Source of the DNA: Sphingomonas faeni
GTDB taxonomy: Bacteria; Pseudomonadota; Alphaproteobacteria; Sphingomonadales; Sphingomonadaceae
DNA length: 64,000 bases
Assembly (NCBI RefSeq): GCF_030817315.1
Contig: NZ_JAUSZF010000001.1
Location: 3,305,001 to 3,369,000 of the forward strand
Reading direction: 5' to 3'
In this document: piece after piece, positions 36,648 to 45,542 of the stretch
Layout: every line of letters begins with the position of its first letter
Numbering within the stretch: position 1 is the first letter of the stretch
The notes under the pieces: model-generated
Seen by the model: the letters and a program-made list of their open reading frames with translations, nothing else
The model's database searches: none
What the model was told of the DNA's origin: nothing
Made by a program: the position numbers and the translations under genes

Positions 36648-36923
36648 ATGCCGGACGAGTCGACCCCTGCGCCCACCAGCCGCGAACGACCTCTTTCGAA
36701 TGTTGGAACCGACGTTGCGAAAGCGAAGGTGTCGGAAGCCGTAGATCGGCGTCCGACGCCATCGATCACGCTCGTGAACTCGTTCCACAGTATCCAGCTG
36801 TCGCTTGATGCCGCGATGCGGTGGGGGGCACGCGATCCGGTCGATCATGAGGAGCTGGCACTAGCGCTGCGGTGCGCCAGGGAATCAGCCGAGATCGCTT
36901 GGCGTTGCCTTACGGAGGAATAG
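36648..36923 (+). CDS. Small protein resembling a histidine-kinase DHp helix pair without the histidine
   Basis: The 91-residue protein has GAGGA 6 nt before its ATG, a good ribosome site. After a polar 38-residue start, SLDAAMRWGARDPVDHEELA and ALRCARESAEIAW resemble the dimerisation helices of PAS-type histidine kinases, which typically read NGNACLRWLxRDPPDLDEAR just after the H-box. The residue that would be the phosphohistidine is not His (Ile by my alignment). It follows a NarL-type response-regulator gene. A similar protein is encoded at 55915. A role in binding kinases or regulators is inference; no named family is assigned. Confidence 0.65.
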   Translation: MPDESTPAPTSRERPLSNVGTDVAKAKVSEAVDRRPTPSITLVNSFHSIQLSLDAAMRWGARDPVDHEELALALRCARESAEIAWRCLTEE

Positions 36924-37110
36924 GGGCCTTTCAACCAGCCCTTCCACCAAGCCTAGGCGCCGGAACATCGGATTGCGCTCGGTCGAGCCTGCGAGGCCGT
37001 GGCCCTGATGCGCAATATGTCGCATCTCAGCCGGCCAACTCCATGGCTTGGTCGCGAGGAGGAGAGAGGCGGTGCCTCAACCCCTCCCGCTAGGCGTTAA
37101 CCCGGAACCT

Positions 37111-37947
37111 TCATTCCTCGACGAAAGCGAGGATGTCCGGGTTGATCACGTCTGCATGCGTGGTCAGCATCCCGTGAGGATAGCCTTCGTAGATCTTCAA
37201 CTTGGCGTTCTTCACCAGTTTGGCCTGGAGGAGCGAAGCGTCGGCGTAGGGCACGACCTGATCGTCATCGCCCTGCAGGACCAGGGTCGGGACCGTGATC
37301 GCCTTGAGGTCTTCGGTCTGGTCGGTTTCCGAGAAGGCCTTGATGCCCTCGTAATGCGCTAGGGCGCCGCCCATCATCCCCTGGCGCCGCCAGTTGTCGA
37401 TGACCGCCTCGAAAACCGTCGCGTTCGCCCGGTTGAACCCGTAGAACGGGCCGGAGGCGACGGCCAGGTAGAAGTTGGCACGGTTGTCGGCCAGCGCCTT
37501 GCGGAAGCCGTCGAACACGGAGATCGGCGTGCCGCCGGCATTGGCTTCGGTCTTCAGCATCAGCGGCGGGACCGAGCTGACGAGCACCAGCTTGGCGACC
37601 CGTCCCTGTGGCTGGCCGTACTGCGCCACGTATCGTGCGGCCTCGCCGCCACCCGTCGAGTGTCCGATATGCACCGCGTTCTTCAAATCGAGGTGCTCGA
37701 CGACGGCGGACGCGTCTGCGGCGTAGTGATCCATGTCATGCCCGGTTCCGACCTGCTCGGAGCGGCCGTGACCGCGGCGATCATGTGCCACGACGCGGTA
37801 CCCGTGAGAGAGGAAGAACAGCATCTGGGCGTCCCAGTCGTCCGCGGACAGCGGCCAGCCATGATGGAACACGATAGGCTGCGCGTCCTTCGGACCCCAA
37901 TCCTTGTAGAAGATCTCTACGCCATCCGAGGTGGTAACGTACGCCAT
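37111..37947 (-). CDS. Alpha/beta hydrolase, non-heme chloroperoxidase-like
   Basis: The 278-residue cytoplasmic protein has the oxyanion region FHHGWPLSADDW near residue 28, the nucleophile elbow GHSTGGG (Ser near 97), the acid in LQGDDDQVVPY near 225 and the catalytic His in GYPHGM near 258. It matches cofactor-free chloroperoxidases/perhydrolases and esterases of this superfamily. AAGGA lies 5 nt before the ATG. It follows the YdeP-type gene on the same strand by 72 bp. A close homologue with a Tat signal peptide is encoded at 61125-62102. The natural substrate is unknown. Confidence 0.93.
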   Translation of the reverse strand: MAYVTTSDGVEIFYKDWGPKDAQPIVFHHGWPLSADDWDAQMLFFLSHGYRVVAHDRRGHGRSEQVGTGHDMDHYAADASAVVEHLDLKNAVHIGHSTGGGEAARYVAQYGQPQGRVAKLVLVSSVPPLMLKTEANAGGTPISVFDGFRKALADNRANFYLAVASGPFYGFNRANATVFEAVIDNWRRQGMMGGALAHYEGIKAFSETDQTEDLKAITVPTLVLQGDDDQVVPYADASLLQAKLVKNAKLKIYEGYPHGMLTTHADVINPDILAFVEE

Positions 37948-38019
37948 GATATTCCTTTCGTTACGAATTGAAACTTGCAGAGCCGGCTCGTGCCGCGGCG
38001 GCGCAGGGGGCCGCCACTT

Positions 38020-40419
38020 TCAGCTTTGACCCGGAACCGGCTCCCTTGGGGACGGTCCTGCCGCGGCGGCGCCCAGCGGAACGCCGGTGAGGCCTTCGCG
38101 CGCGATCGCGGTTGCCCCTGGCGATCGACTGGCGGCTGGCACCACGCGTACGGGAACCGACTTGTACGACGGTGTCAGGCACTGCTTGTCGATATGCTCG
38201 AGAGCGACGAGGGCTTGGCTTTCGGGGTAGTAGGCACCGCAGCAGTTGGGAGGAAGATTGTAGCGGATCACGGTCAACGCCCGAACGACGCGGTCGGGAT
38301 GAGCGTGCTCGAGCGCGGTCTCGACGTCGACGAGATCGCCTTCCACGAGCCCGAGGCGGGCCATGTCATCCTCGTTCATCATCAGTACGTCGCGCCGGCC
38401 GAAAACGCCGCGGTAGCGATCGTCGAGGCCATAGATCGTCGTATTGTACTGATCGTGCGACCGCATCGTCGCCAGACGAAGGACATTGACGTCTTCAGTC
38501 TGCGCGTCCTCTTCGAGGTGGTTGAAGATCAGGAAGTTGGCCTTGCCGGATCCCGTGTTCCAGATCCGCTGCTGCGCGGCGTTAGGAAGCTGAAACCCGC
38601 CTGGATGACGGATGCGTTCGTTGAATCCGTCGAACTCGGGATAGACGGACTCGATCTTGTCCCGGATCACCGAATAGTCAGCTGCCAGACCTTCCCAGTC
38701 CACCGGCACCCGCGAGCCGAGCGTGGCACGGGCCATGCTCGCCAGGATCCAAGGCTCCGATCGCGTTTCTCCCATGGGCGGCGTCAGGAAGCCCCGGGAC
38801 GCATGCACCATCGACATCGAATCCTCGACGGTGATCGACTGGGAGCCAGACGCCTGGGAGTCCAGTTCCGTACGTCCGATCACGGGAAGGATGTACGTCG
38901 CCTTGCCGGTCAGAAGGTGGGTCCGGTTCAGTTTGGTAGCAAGCGAGACGGCAAGGTCGAGCTTGCGAAAGCCTTCGAAGCATGCCGCAGGGTCGGGCGC
39001 GGCGATGGCGAGGTTCCCGCCCAGGCAGATGATGGCCTTCGAGGTCCCGTCCCGCATGGATGCGATCGACTCCACGACCGAATGACCGAACTTCCGGGGA
39101 GGTTCGAAGCCGAACGTGTCGCGGAACCGATCCAGCATGGCGTCCGATGGCCGTTCCGTGATGCCGACCGTCCGATTCCCTTGAACGTTGGAGTGTCCGC
39201 GCAACGGGCAGATGCCGGCGCCCAGGCGACCGATGTTGCCCTTCAACAGCAGGAAGTTGACGATCTGCTGCACGTTGGACGTTCCCGTCCGATGCTGGGT
39301 GATCCCCATGCCGTAACTGACGATCGCTGCCTTCGAAGCGACATAGGCGCGGGCGATGCCTTCCAGATCCGTGCGCGTCAGGCCCGACGAACGTTCTATG
39401 TCCTCCCATTCCGCCAGGTCGAGATCGGCGGCGAACTCTGCGAAGCCGGCCGTATGCCCGGCGATGAAGTCGTGGTCGAGGATGGGATCGGAGTCCTGAG
39501 CCGCGGCTGCGCGGTCCAGATCCACGACGGCTTTGCAGATCCCCTTCAATGCCGCGGCGTCGCCCCCGATCCTGACCTGGAAATAGGTGGTGGCGATCGG
39601 CACCGACGTCATGGTCGCCATCTCGATCGGCTCTTGCGGCGCCTGGAAGCGTTCGAGAGCTCGCTCCTTGAAGGGGTTCATGACTATGATCGTCGCGCCA
39701 CGCTTCGAGGCGTTGTGCAACGACGTCATCATCCGAGGATGGTTCGTGCCCGGGTTGTGGCCGATCGAGAATATGAAGTCGCAGTGGTCGAAGTCGTCGA
39801 GCGTGACTGTCGCCTTGCCGACCCCGATCGATCTCGGAAGGCCGATCGAGGTGGGTTCGTGACACATGTTCGAGCAGTCGGGAAAGTTGTTCGTGCCGAA
39901 CGCGCGTGCGAAAAGCTGAAAGACGAATGCGGCCTCGTTCGACGCGCGGCCCGACGTATAGAACTCCGCCTCGTCGGGGTGGTCCAGAGCGCGTAGCCGT
40001 GCCCCGATGTCGGCGAGCGCTTCCTGCCACTCCACCACCTCGTAGTGATCCGTGGCGGGATTGTACCGCATCGGGTGAGTGAGGCGACCTTGCCCCTCCA
40101 GCCAATGGTCCGGCTGCTCCCAGAGTTCGGAAACCGTGTGCTTGGCGAAGAAGTCAGGCTCGACCCGCTTTGCAGTCGACTCCCACGTCACCGCCTTCGC
40201 GCCGTTCTCGCAGAACTCGAACGCCGAGGTGTGTTTGGGGTCGGGCCAGGCACAACCGGGACAGTCGAAGCCTTCGGGCTGGTTGTTCCGGAGCAGCGTC
40301 TTGACGCCCTGCGCCTCGATCTGCTGGCGCTTCAGCGTGGCGGCGACCGCCTTGAGAGCGCCCCAGCCGCCGGCTGGTTCGTCATATTCGCGGATGCCAT
40401 CGGGCCGTTTGCTGGTCAT
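38020..40419 (-). CDS. FdhF/YdeP-type molybdopterin oxidoreductase
   Basis: The 799-residue protein is of the FdhF/YdeP family of formate-dehydrogenase-like enzymes. It has an N-terminal segment with FDCPGCAWPDP near residue 52 instead of a clear four-cysteine iron-sulfur motif, an MGD-binding core (FYTSGRASNEAAFVFQLFAR near 155, CSNMCHEPTS near 182) and a C-terminal MGD domain near residues 670-790. No Tat signal is visible, so it is probably cytoplasmic. In E. coli the YdeP protein is linked to acid resistance, but its reaction is unknown. The chloroperoxidase-like gene follows 72 bp downstream. The ribosome site is weak. Confidence 0.92.
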   Translation of the reverse strand: MTSKRPDGIREYDEPAGGWGALKAVAATLKRQQIEAQGVKTLLRNNQPEGFDCPGCAWPDPKHTSAFEFCENGAKAVTWESTAKRVEPDFFAKHTVSELWEQPDHWLEGQGRLTHPMRYNPATDHYEVVEWQEALADIGARLRALDHPDEAEFYTSGRASNEAAFVFQLFARAFGTNNFPDCSNMCHEPTSIGLPRSIGVGKATVTLDDFDHCDFIFSIGHNPGTNHPRMMTSLHNASKRGATIIVMNPFKERALERFQAPQEPIEMATMTSVPIATTYFQVRIGGDAAALKGICKAVVDLDRAAAAQDSDPILDHDFIAGHTAGFAEFAADLDLAEWEDIERSSGLTRTDLEGIARAYVASKAAIVSYGMGITQHRTGTSNVQQIVNFLLLKGNIGRLGAGICPLRGHSNVQGNRTVGITERPSDAMLDRFRDTFGFEPPRKFGHSVVESIASMRDGTSKAIICLGGNLAIAAPDPAACFEGFRKLDLAVSLATKLNRTHLLTGKATYILPVIGRTELDSQASGSQSITVEDSMSMVHASRGFLTPPMGETRSEPWILASMARATLGSRVPVDWEGLAADYSVIRDKIESVYPEFDGFNERIRHPGGFQLPNAAQQRIWNTGSGKANFLIFNHLEEDAQTEDVNVLRLATMRSHDQYNTTIYGLDDRYRGVFGRRDVLMMNEDDMARLGLVEGDLVDVETALEHAHPDRVVRALTVIRYNLPPNCCGAYYPESQALVALEHIDKQCLTPSYKSVPVRVVPAASRSPGATAIAREGLTGVPLGAAAAGPSPREPVPGQS

Positions 40420-40702
40420 TCCGCTATTCTATCGAGCGCCCGCGGCCTGTCTTGGACACGGGGTGCAAATTTGGACGGACGGATGTCAATCTCTTCGGTC
40501 TGCGCCGGCTTCGACTGCCGGGAGGCGGTTGCATCTTGAGCATGACGCCAGTTGCTGTCTTGTATCCCTACGTCCGACTGCGCACGCGGCCGATCTGGAG
40601 CCGCCATGACCGATGCTGACCGGCAAGGCGTTAGCCGATCGACTACGTCTTGCCTTCATGCGCGTTCGCGCGCCGGACGCGGCAACGAGAAGGATTGATG
40701 AT

Positions 40703-41143
40703 ATGGCAGGCAACACCACACGAGATCTGGTCATGCTCGGACTGGGATCACTGGCCATCGCGTTCCCGGCGATGGCCAGCGTCGACCACTCCGCCAAACC
40801 CGGAGGCGTCTATCGGCTCAAGCCGGGCATCTACGTCCAGCAGGGCGTGGAGTGCGGGTCGGCGCCCAACGCGGCGATCAGGCAATATGACGGCCGCGGT
40901 ATCAGTACGGCCCATACCCGCGCGTGCCGTGCGCAAGTCCTGTCGCGAAAGGGCAGTCGCTACATCGTGTCGCAGTCGTGCATCGACGCCGGCGCTGGAC
41001 CAGCACCACGAACGATCGAACGTCAGACCGTGACCGTCGCCGACGCGTTGACGTTCAAGCTGCAGACGCGGGGACCAGGTACCAGCTATCGCTACTGCCC
41101 ATCCAGCATGCTGCCGGCGGATTTGCGAAAGGCGGCGAAGTGA
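40703..41143 (+). CDS. Exported protein of unknown function with four cysteines
   Basis: The 146-residue protein has a signal peptide (LVMLGLGSLAIAFPAMA). The mature part holds Cys residues in GVECGSAPN, TRACRAQ, SQSCIDAG and YRYCPSS, enough for two disulfides. I do not recognise the family. The ATG at 40703 has AAGGA 8 nt upstream, better than the ATG at 40613. The next gene starts within its stop codon (GTGA overlap), so the two are co-translated. No shared motif was seen upstream. Confidence 0.72.
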   Translation: MAGNTTRDLVMLGLGSLAIAFPAMASVDHSAKPGGVYRLKPGIYVQQGVECGSAPNAAIRQYDGRGISTAHTRACRAQVLSRKGSRYIVSQSCIDAGAGPAPRTIERQTVTVADALTFKLQTRGPGTSYRYCPSSMLPADLRKAAK

Positions 41144-41664
41144 AGGGCGTTTTCGTAAAGAACGCGGGTTTATCAGTGCTGCTGGCGCTGGGGGCCTGCG
41201 CCGCCGGAACGCCACCGGTGGCGTTGGAGCCGAACCCATCGTCGGTCGAAACGGTCACCGTCTCGGTCGGTCCATGCTTCGGGTTCTGTCCGGTTTTCGA
41301 CGTGACGATCGCGTCGGACGGCGCCGTCAGTTTCGTCGGACAGCGTCATACCGCAGTTCTGGGAGCGCGCCGCCGAGAGGCCGGCGCAGACGCCTATAAA
41401 ATGCTGGCTAGCGAGCTCGCCGCATTTCGTCCCACCCTCGGAACGGAAGCGCGCATTCCGTGCGACGCAGCGATTTCCGACACCTCGTCGTACACGGTGA
41501 CATGGCGCGGATCGGACGGGCGGCTGACCGTCGCCACGCTGCAGAGCCGGTGTCCGAGCGGACCAGCGGAGCGGCTCGATGCGATGCTGCGCGAACTCCC
41601 CGACAGGCTGGGCATCGCCGATTGGGCAAAGCAGACCAGCCGGCCGGGGGTGTCACGAGGCTAA
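41140..41664 (+). CDS. Lipoprotein with a DUF6438-like domain
   Basis: The 174-residue protein starts at a GTG that overlaps the previous stop by 4 bp. It has a lipobox (LLALGACAAG) and a domain beginning VSVGPCFGFCPVFDVTIASD, the conserved PCFGxCPxYxxxI pattern of DUF6438. Two further cysteines (IPCDAA, QSRCPSG) may pair. It is probably a periplasm-facing outer-membrane lipoprotein of unknown role, coupled to the upstream cysteine-rich exported protein. Confidence 0.72.
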   Translation: MKGVFVKNAGLSVLLALGACAAGTPPVALEPNPSSVETVTVSVGPCFGFCPVFDVTIASDGAVSFVGQRHTAVLGARRREAGADAYKMLASELAAFRPTLGTEARIPCDAAISDTSSYTVTWRGSDGRLTVATLQSRCPSGPAERLDAMLRELPDRLGIADWAKQTSRPGVSRG

Positions 41665-41678
41665 AGCAATACGCCCGA

Positions 41679-41990
41679 TTACTTACGCTGCATGCATCGA
41701 TCATATTGTTTCGCCGCGCAGGGCGGGTAGTCCGCCAACGGTGCAGGGCTGGGAAACGCCTGTTCGGGCGTGAGCGGCTGTGCGCGGAACTCCACTATGT
41801 CGCCGGGCGCGGGAGGGGACGAGAGCGCCGACCCCGCCGGCTGGTAGCCGCCGGGCGTCCGCTCGCCCTTGAACCCGTCGACCGACGTGAAGAAGCGATC
41901 GCCCGACGTCGTGCCTGAAGAAGAGCCGGCTTCCTGTGCCATCGCTGGAGCGGCTAAGATCAACGCAGTTGTTAAGATGCAGAGCTTCAT
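41679..41990 (-). CDS. Small exported protein of unknown function
   Basis: The 103-residue protein has a clear signal peptide ending APAMAQ at residue 19 and a proline/serine-rich mature part with a C-terminal CAAKQYDRCMQRK. AAGGA lies 7 nt before the ATG. The family is not recognised. A GATATGAT element around 42050-42060 on this strand is only a partial match to the shared motif. The gene is divergent from the HdeA-like gene and converges with the DUF6438 lipoprotein gene, leaving a 14-bp gap. Confidence 0.65.
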   Translation of the reverse strand: MKLCILTTALILAAPAMAQEAGSSSGTTSGDRFFTSVDGFKGERTPGGYQPAGSALSSPPAPGDIVEFRAQPLTPEQAFPSPAPLADYPPCAAKQYDRCMQRK

Positions 41991-42112
41991 GACTTCATCC
42001 TTCGTGACACTGATGTTATGATCATCGTCATTTAGGATGCTGGGAAAAGAAGTGATATCATATCTTTGTATGTGTTTCGTGCAGAGATAGGGAGGTTAGT
42101 AATGCGGCGGTA

Positions 42113-42127
42113 ACACCTCCGTATGAT
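42113..42127 (+). promoter_or_regulatory. Shared motif upstream of the first HdeA-like gene
   Basis: ACACCTCCGTATGAT ends 121 bp before the ATG at 42249. The second HdeA-like gene has its copy at almost the same distance (124 bp). Confidence 0.55.
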
Positions 42128-42248
42128 TAAAGAGATCGATCAATATATAGACAAGGAAGCGCCGAGTCCTGCGGACTCAGGTATGGAACGGAATGCTATA
42201 CCTGAATTTGCATTCCTTTGGCATATCACAACAGAAAAGGCGTTTACT

Positions 42249-42590
42249 ATGGCAAGCAAGAAACTTGGGAAAATCGCATCCGGATTTGCGATCGCAAGCA
42301 TCGTCGTGCTGTCCGGAGCCTCGACGGCAGATGCGGCCATGCAGGCGGGTTCGAAGAAGGCGAAGCCGACGGAGGTCATAACGTGCCGCGACTTCATCGC
42401 GTTGCGAGACGAATTCAAGCCGCAGGTGGTGTCATACGCGTTGGGGTATGCCCATGCGAAGCGGCCCGACGTCGATCTGATCGACGTGAGTGGCGTCGAT
42501 CGACTGGTTCCGGTTCTCGTAAAATCGTGTCGGTCCAGGCCTTCGGAAACGCTGATGCAGCGGATCAAGGCGTTCTTCCATCGCCTCTGA
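42249..42590 (+). CDS. HdeA-like periplasmic acid-stress chaperone
   Basis: The 113-residue protein has a signal peptide (AIASIVVLSGASTADA). Its mature domain contains ITCRDFIALRDEFKPQVVSY, a YAxGYA-type helix, and VLVKSCRSRPSETL. The two cysteines about 60 residues apart and the CxDFxxLxxxxxPxxV pattern fit the HdeA/HdeB family. These small periplasmic chaperones hold unfolded proteins at low pH. The ATG at 42249 follows AAAAGGCG; the earlier ATG at 42123 lies inside the motif and is rejected. A paralogue lies at 62467. Confidence 0.85.
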   Translation: MASKKLGKIASGFAIASIVVLSGASTADAAMQAGSKKAKPTEVITCRDFIALRDEFKPQVVSYALGYAHAKRPDVDLIDVSGVDRLVPVLVKSCRSRPSETLMQRIKAFFHRL

Positions 42591-42704
42591 AGGGATCGGT
42601 AGGATAGCGGCCGCGTCCATCTGCACCGCGGTGGACGCGCCCGTTTCCACATGCGAGCCGATCACTGTGGGCGGCTGTCATTTCGCTCGGGGTGACGTCT
42701 CGCC

Positions 42705-43400
42705 TTACGTGGTCGAGGTGACGGGGGCAGCAGCAGCAGGCTTGCCCGCCTCTTCAGTTTTCGCAGCTATGATCCGCGCCCACGGGTTGGGCACCGCGTC
42801 GCCGACTCTCTGCAGCGTGTTCCGGTCATGGTGAATGAACGGCGTGTCCTGTCCGTGAACCGATAACGTCGTCTGGATGTCGTACGACCAGCTGCCGTCC
42901 GGATTGAACGTGATCTGGATCCGGTATTCGTCCGTGCGAAAGGCCTCTTCGAGAAAGTCGGTCGAACAGATTCCGTAGTTCGTCTGCCCTCTCTTGGCCG
43001 TCAGCGTAATGCTCTCATCGCCCGGCTTGCCCTGACCCGAGGCCATCGCCGTCTGCCCCCGCGGTATGGCGAGCGTCTGGAGCATGAGTCCGGTTGCGGG
43101 TTCCCACAGCCAGTACCCGACCTGCTCATGGAAGGTGATGTCTTCCTCAACGGTCGTGATGTGGATGTGATAGCGCATCCCGTAGAAGAGCTGGGGGCCA
43201 TTGGCCTGCGGATCGATCGGCTCGAACGTGATGGTCTCGATGAACTCCCGACGTTCGGGGCCATCCGGCTTGGGGGCGACGTCCGAGCCCTTCGTGGCAC
43301 GCCAGGATCCCGCCAGCGCACGGAGCGGCCCCAGGTTCGCGAGGGTGTTCGGATCAACGTCCGAGGGTTCGGTAAAGATGTCGTGGGGGATCGGGATCAT
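42705..43400 (-). CDS. Nitrobindin-like heme-binding beta-barrel protein
   Basis: The 231-residue protein has LGPLRALAGSWRATKGSD near residue 24, an ETITFEPI strand, YHIHITTVEEDITFHEQVGYW near 75 and a LQTLAIPRGQT strand near 107. This is the ten-strand FABP/nitrobindin-type plan (heme-binding beta-barrel, formerly DUF1794). Family members bind ferric heme and can bind NO or act on peroxynitrite. AGGAG lies upstream of the ATG. It has no signal peptide. The proximal heme histidine was not identified with confidence. Confidence 0.78.
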   Translation of the reverse strand: MIPIPHDIFTEPSDVDPNTLANLGPLRALAGSWRATKGSDVAPKPDGPERREFIETITFEPIDPQANGPQLFYGMRYHIHITTVEEDITFHEQVGYWLWEPATGLMLQTLAIPRGQTAMASGQGKPGDESITLTAKRGQTNYGICSTDFLEEAFRTDEYRIQITFNPDGSWSYDIQTTLSVHGQDTPFIHHDRNTLQRVGDAVPNPWARIIAAKTEEAGKPAAAAPVTSTT

Positions 43401-43575
43401 TTACAGCTCTCCTAGCCTTGAGCGATGAGGTCTTTGAACGTGAAGCGTGAAGGTGGGATCGGTCGGGCCGCGTTGCGCTGCAGTCCGTCACTGTTCGGGA
43501 CGATCGTCGTTGTCGAGGCGGCCGTCCTCTACGACTTTCATCGACCGCCGGCGCCGGCGCCGGCGATCCGCATGC

Positions 43576-44763
43576 TCAACGCTGCTTGACGTGGCTGAAA
43601 AGCTGCATGAGCACCGCCGCGGCCGAGAACGCGCCGCCAAGAACCGCAACCCCGGTCCAGCCACCGAGCGCCCAGGCTTCGGTAGCGCCCGCCGATCCGA
43701 TGGAGCCGCCAAGAAACATAGCGCCCATGAATATGGTGTTGAGCCGCGCCCGCGCTTCCGGACGAAGCGCGTAGACGACGTGCTGGTTCGAGACGAGGGC
43801 GCTCTGTACGGCGAAATCGAGCAGGATCACACCGACGACCAGCCCGGCGATCGAGGTCCACACGCCGAAAAGCACCCAGGAGGCCAGCGTGAGTACCGCG
43901 CCGAGGATGATGACGCGTTTCGGCCCCTGCTTGTCCGCGATGCGGCCCGCGATCGGTGCGGCTAGGATTCCAACGGCTCCGACGATGCCGAACAGTCCGG
44001 CAACCTCGGCGCCCAGGTCAAACCGCGGCTGTTGGAGGCGGAAGGCGAGTATGGTCCAGAACGCCGTGAATGCTGCGAAGATCAGGGCTTGCGTGATGGC
44101 CGCGAGGCGGAGTTCGCCGAACTCGTTCCATAGGCCTAGCAGCGATCGCATCAACTGCGGGTAGCTCAGAGCGGCCGTCGGTTGGCTGCGCGGCAGTTTG
44201 AACGCCATCCACGCGCCCGCTGCGAGCGCCATGGGAACGCCGAGCCAGAACATCTCGCGCCAGCCAGCATGCGTCGCGACGAAGCCGGCGAGCGTTCGAC
44301 TGAGAAGGATGCCGCACAGGACACCGGACATCACGGTGCCGACGGTGGCGCCGCGCTTCTCAGGTGCCGAAAGATGCGCTGCAAAGGGCACGATCTGCTG
44401 CGCGACCGTCGCGGCGACACCGAGCAGCAGCGACGCTGCCACGACCAGTCCGGCCGTCGGCGCGACCGCTGCGGCGACGAGAGCCCCGGCCAGCACCAGG
44501 AACTGCACGATGATGAGCCGCTTGCGTTCGACCAGGTCCCCGAGCGGTACGAGAAGGAACAGGCCGGCGGCATAGCCGAATTGGGTCGCAGTCGGCACCA
44601 AGGAGGTCAGGCTTCCTGGAAAGTCCTTCTCCATGACGCCGAGCATCGGCTGATTGTAGTAGATGTTGGCGACGGCGACGCCTGCCGCGACGGCCATCGC
44701 GAAGGTGAGGCTGGCCCGCAGCTCACCTCCTGGCTCAGCAAGTCGTTCTGTCGTGGTCGTCAT
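43576..44763 (-). CDS. MFS transporter
   Basis: The 395-residue membrane protein has about 12 helices. The first helix [17 protein letters not shown] and the loop [15 protein letters not shown] (the MFS motif A region) place it in the major facilitator superfamily, in the YgaY-like drug/metabolite exporter group. The ATG at 44763 has GGGAG 6 nt upstream, better than the frame start at 44784. An inverted repeat at 44817-44830 just upstream may be an operator. The substrate is unknown and no linked regulator is visible. Confidence 0.9.
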   Translation of the reverse strand: MTTTTERLAEPGGELRASLTFAMAVAAGVAVANIYYNQPMLGVMEKDFPGSLTSLVPTATQFGYAAGLFLLVPLGDLVERKRLIIVQFLVLAGALVAAAVAPTAGLVVAASLLLGVAATVAQQIVPFAAHLSAPEKRGATVGTVMSGVLCGILLSRTLAGFVATHAGWREMFWLGVPMALAAGAWMAFKLPRSQPTAALSYPQLMRSLLGLWNEFGELRLAAITQALIFAAFTAFWTILAFRLQQPRFDLGAEVAGLFGIVGAVGILAAPIAGRIADKQGPKRVIILGAVLTLASWVLFGVWTSIAGLVVGVILLDFAVQSALVSNQHVVYALRPEARARLNTIFMGAMFLGGSIGSAGATEAWALGGWTGVAVLGGAFSAAAVLMQLFSHVKQR

Positions 44764-44816
44764 CCGTCGCTCCCGTAAGCACATCCGTTCACGGCGACGG
44801 TATCAGATGAGGCAAC

Positions 44817-44830
44817 CCGACTATTGTCGG
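44817..44830. promoter_or_regulatory. Short inverted repeat upstream of the MFS gene
   Basis: CCGAC-tatt-GTCGG, 54 bp before the MFS ATG. A perfect 5-4-5 dyad like this could bind a dimeric repressor; no regulator gene is adjacent. Confidence 0.3.
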
Positions 44831-45059
44831 ATCGGAGCCGGAATGGTCTAGAAATGATCCATTCGCGTCGATCGTAGAGTAGGACAGGCGGCCGCCCGAC
44901 TGGGACTGGCGATCGCCGTCGCCCTACCTTTGACCATCGATTTTAGGTGCAGGACGTCCAAGACGCGTCTTCGGTTTCCGGTTAGTTCCGCGGTTTCCGT
45001 GTGGAATGCCGCACAGATCCGCTCAGCGTACCGAAACCGCGTGAATGGAAGGACGAATG

Positions 45060-45362
45060 ATGACCCGTTGCACCCATATGGCGAGTATCCACGACGTCAC
45101 GCCCAGCGCGAACGGATGCGAGGAGTGCCTCAAGATCGGGAGCTGGTGGGTTCACCTTCGGCTGTGTCGCGAGTGCGGCAATGTCGGATGTTGCGACCAG
45201 TCGCCCAACAAGCACGCCACCAAGCATTTCCACACGACGCAGCACCCGATCATGGAAGGGTATGATCCGCCCGAGGGGTGGGGGTGGTGTTATGTCGATG
45301 AGATCGAAGTCGACCTGCCCGACCAGACGCCTCACCCCGGACCGATACCTCGGTTCGTCTAG
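45060..45362 (+). CDS. UBP-type zinc-finger protein
   Basis: The 100-residue protein consists mainly of one zf-UBP domain: CTHMASIHDV, CEECLKIGSWWVHLRLC, CGNVGCCD, NKHATKHFHTTQHPIM, which gives the Cys/His ligands for zinc. In eukaryotes the domain binds ubiquitin C-termini; in bacteria the ligand is not known. The start at 45060 is 6 nt from AAGGA; ATG 45057 would be only 3 nt away. It is a single domain without partners. Confidence 0.9.
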   Translation: MTRCTHMASIHDVTPSANGCEECLKIGSWWVHLRLCRECGNVGCCDQSPNKHATKHFHTTQHPIMEGYDPPEGWGWCYVDEIEVDLPDQTPHPGPIPRFV

Positions 45363-45542
45363 GCCGGAACCCCACTCGTTGCGGACGCTTCGATCTCGAC
45401 GATGCCAGGACTTCGATCCGCACACCGCGATCGAACCGATGTCTGCCATCGCCGGAACACAGTCAGAATCGTCCGTCACGGAATATCTGCGAGCCGGCGC
45501 GCCGGTTCCGCTAAAATCCAAGACGTATGTAGGCGAGTGAAG

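Noticed and set aside
37975..39996. A 673-residue plus-strand frame
   Set aside because: It is antisense to the YdeP-type gene, which has clear family motifs; long shadows are common in GC-rich genes.
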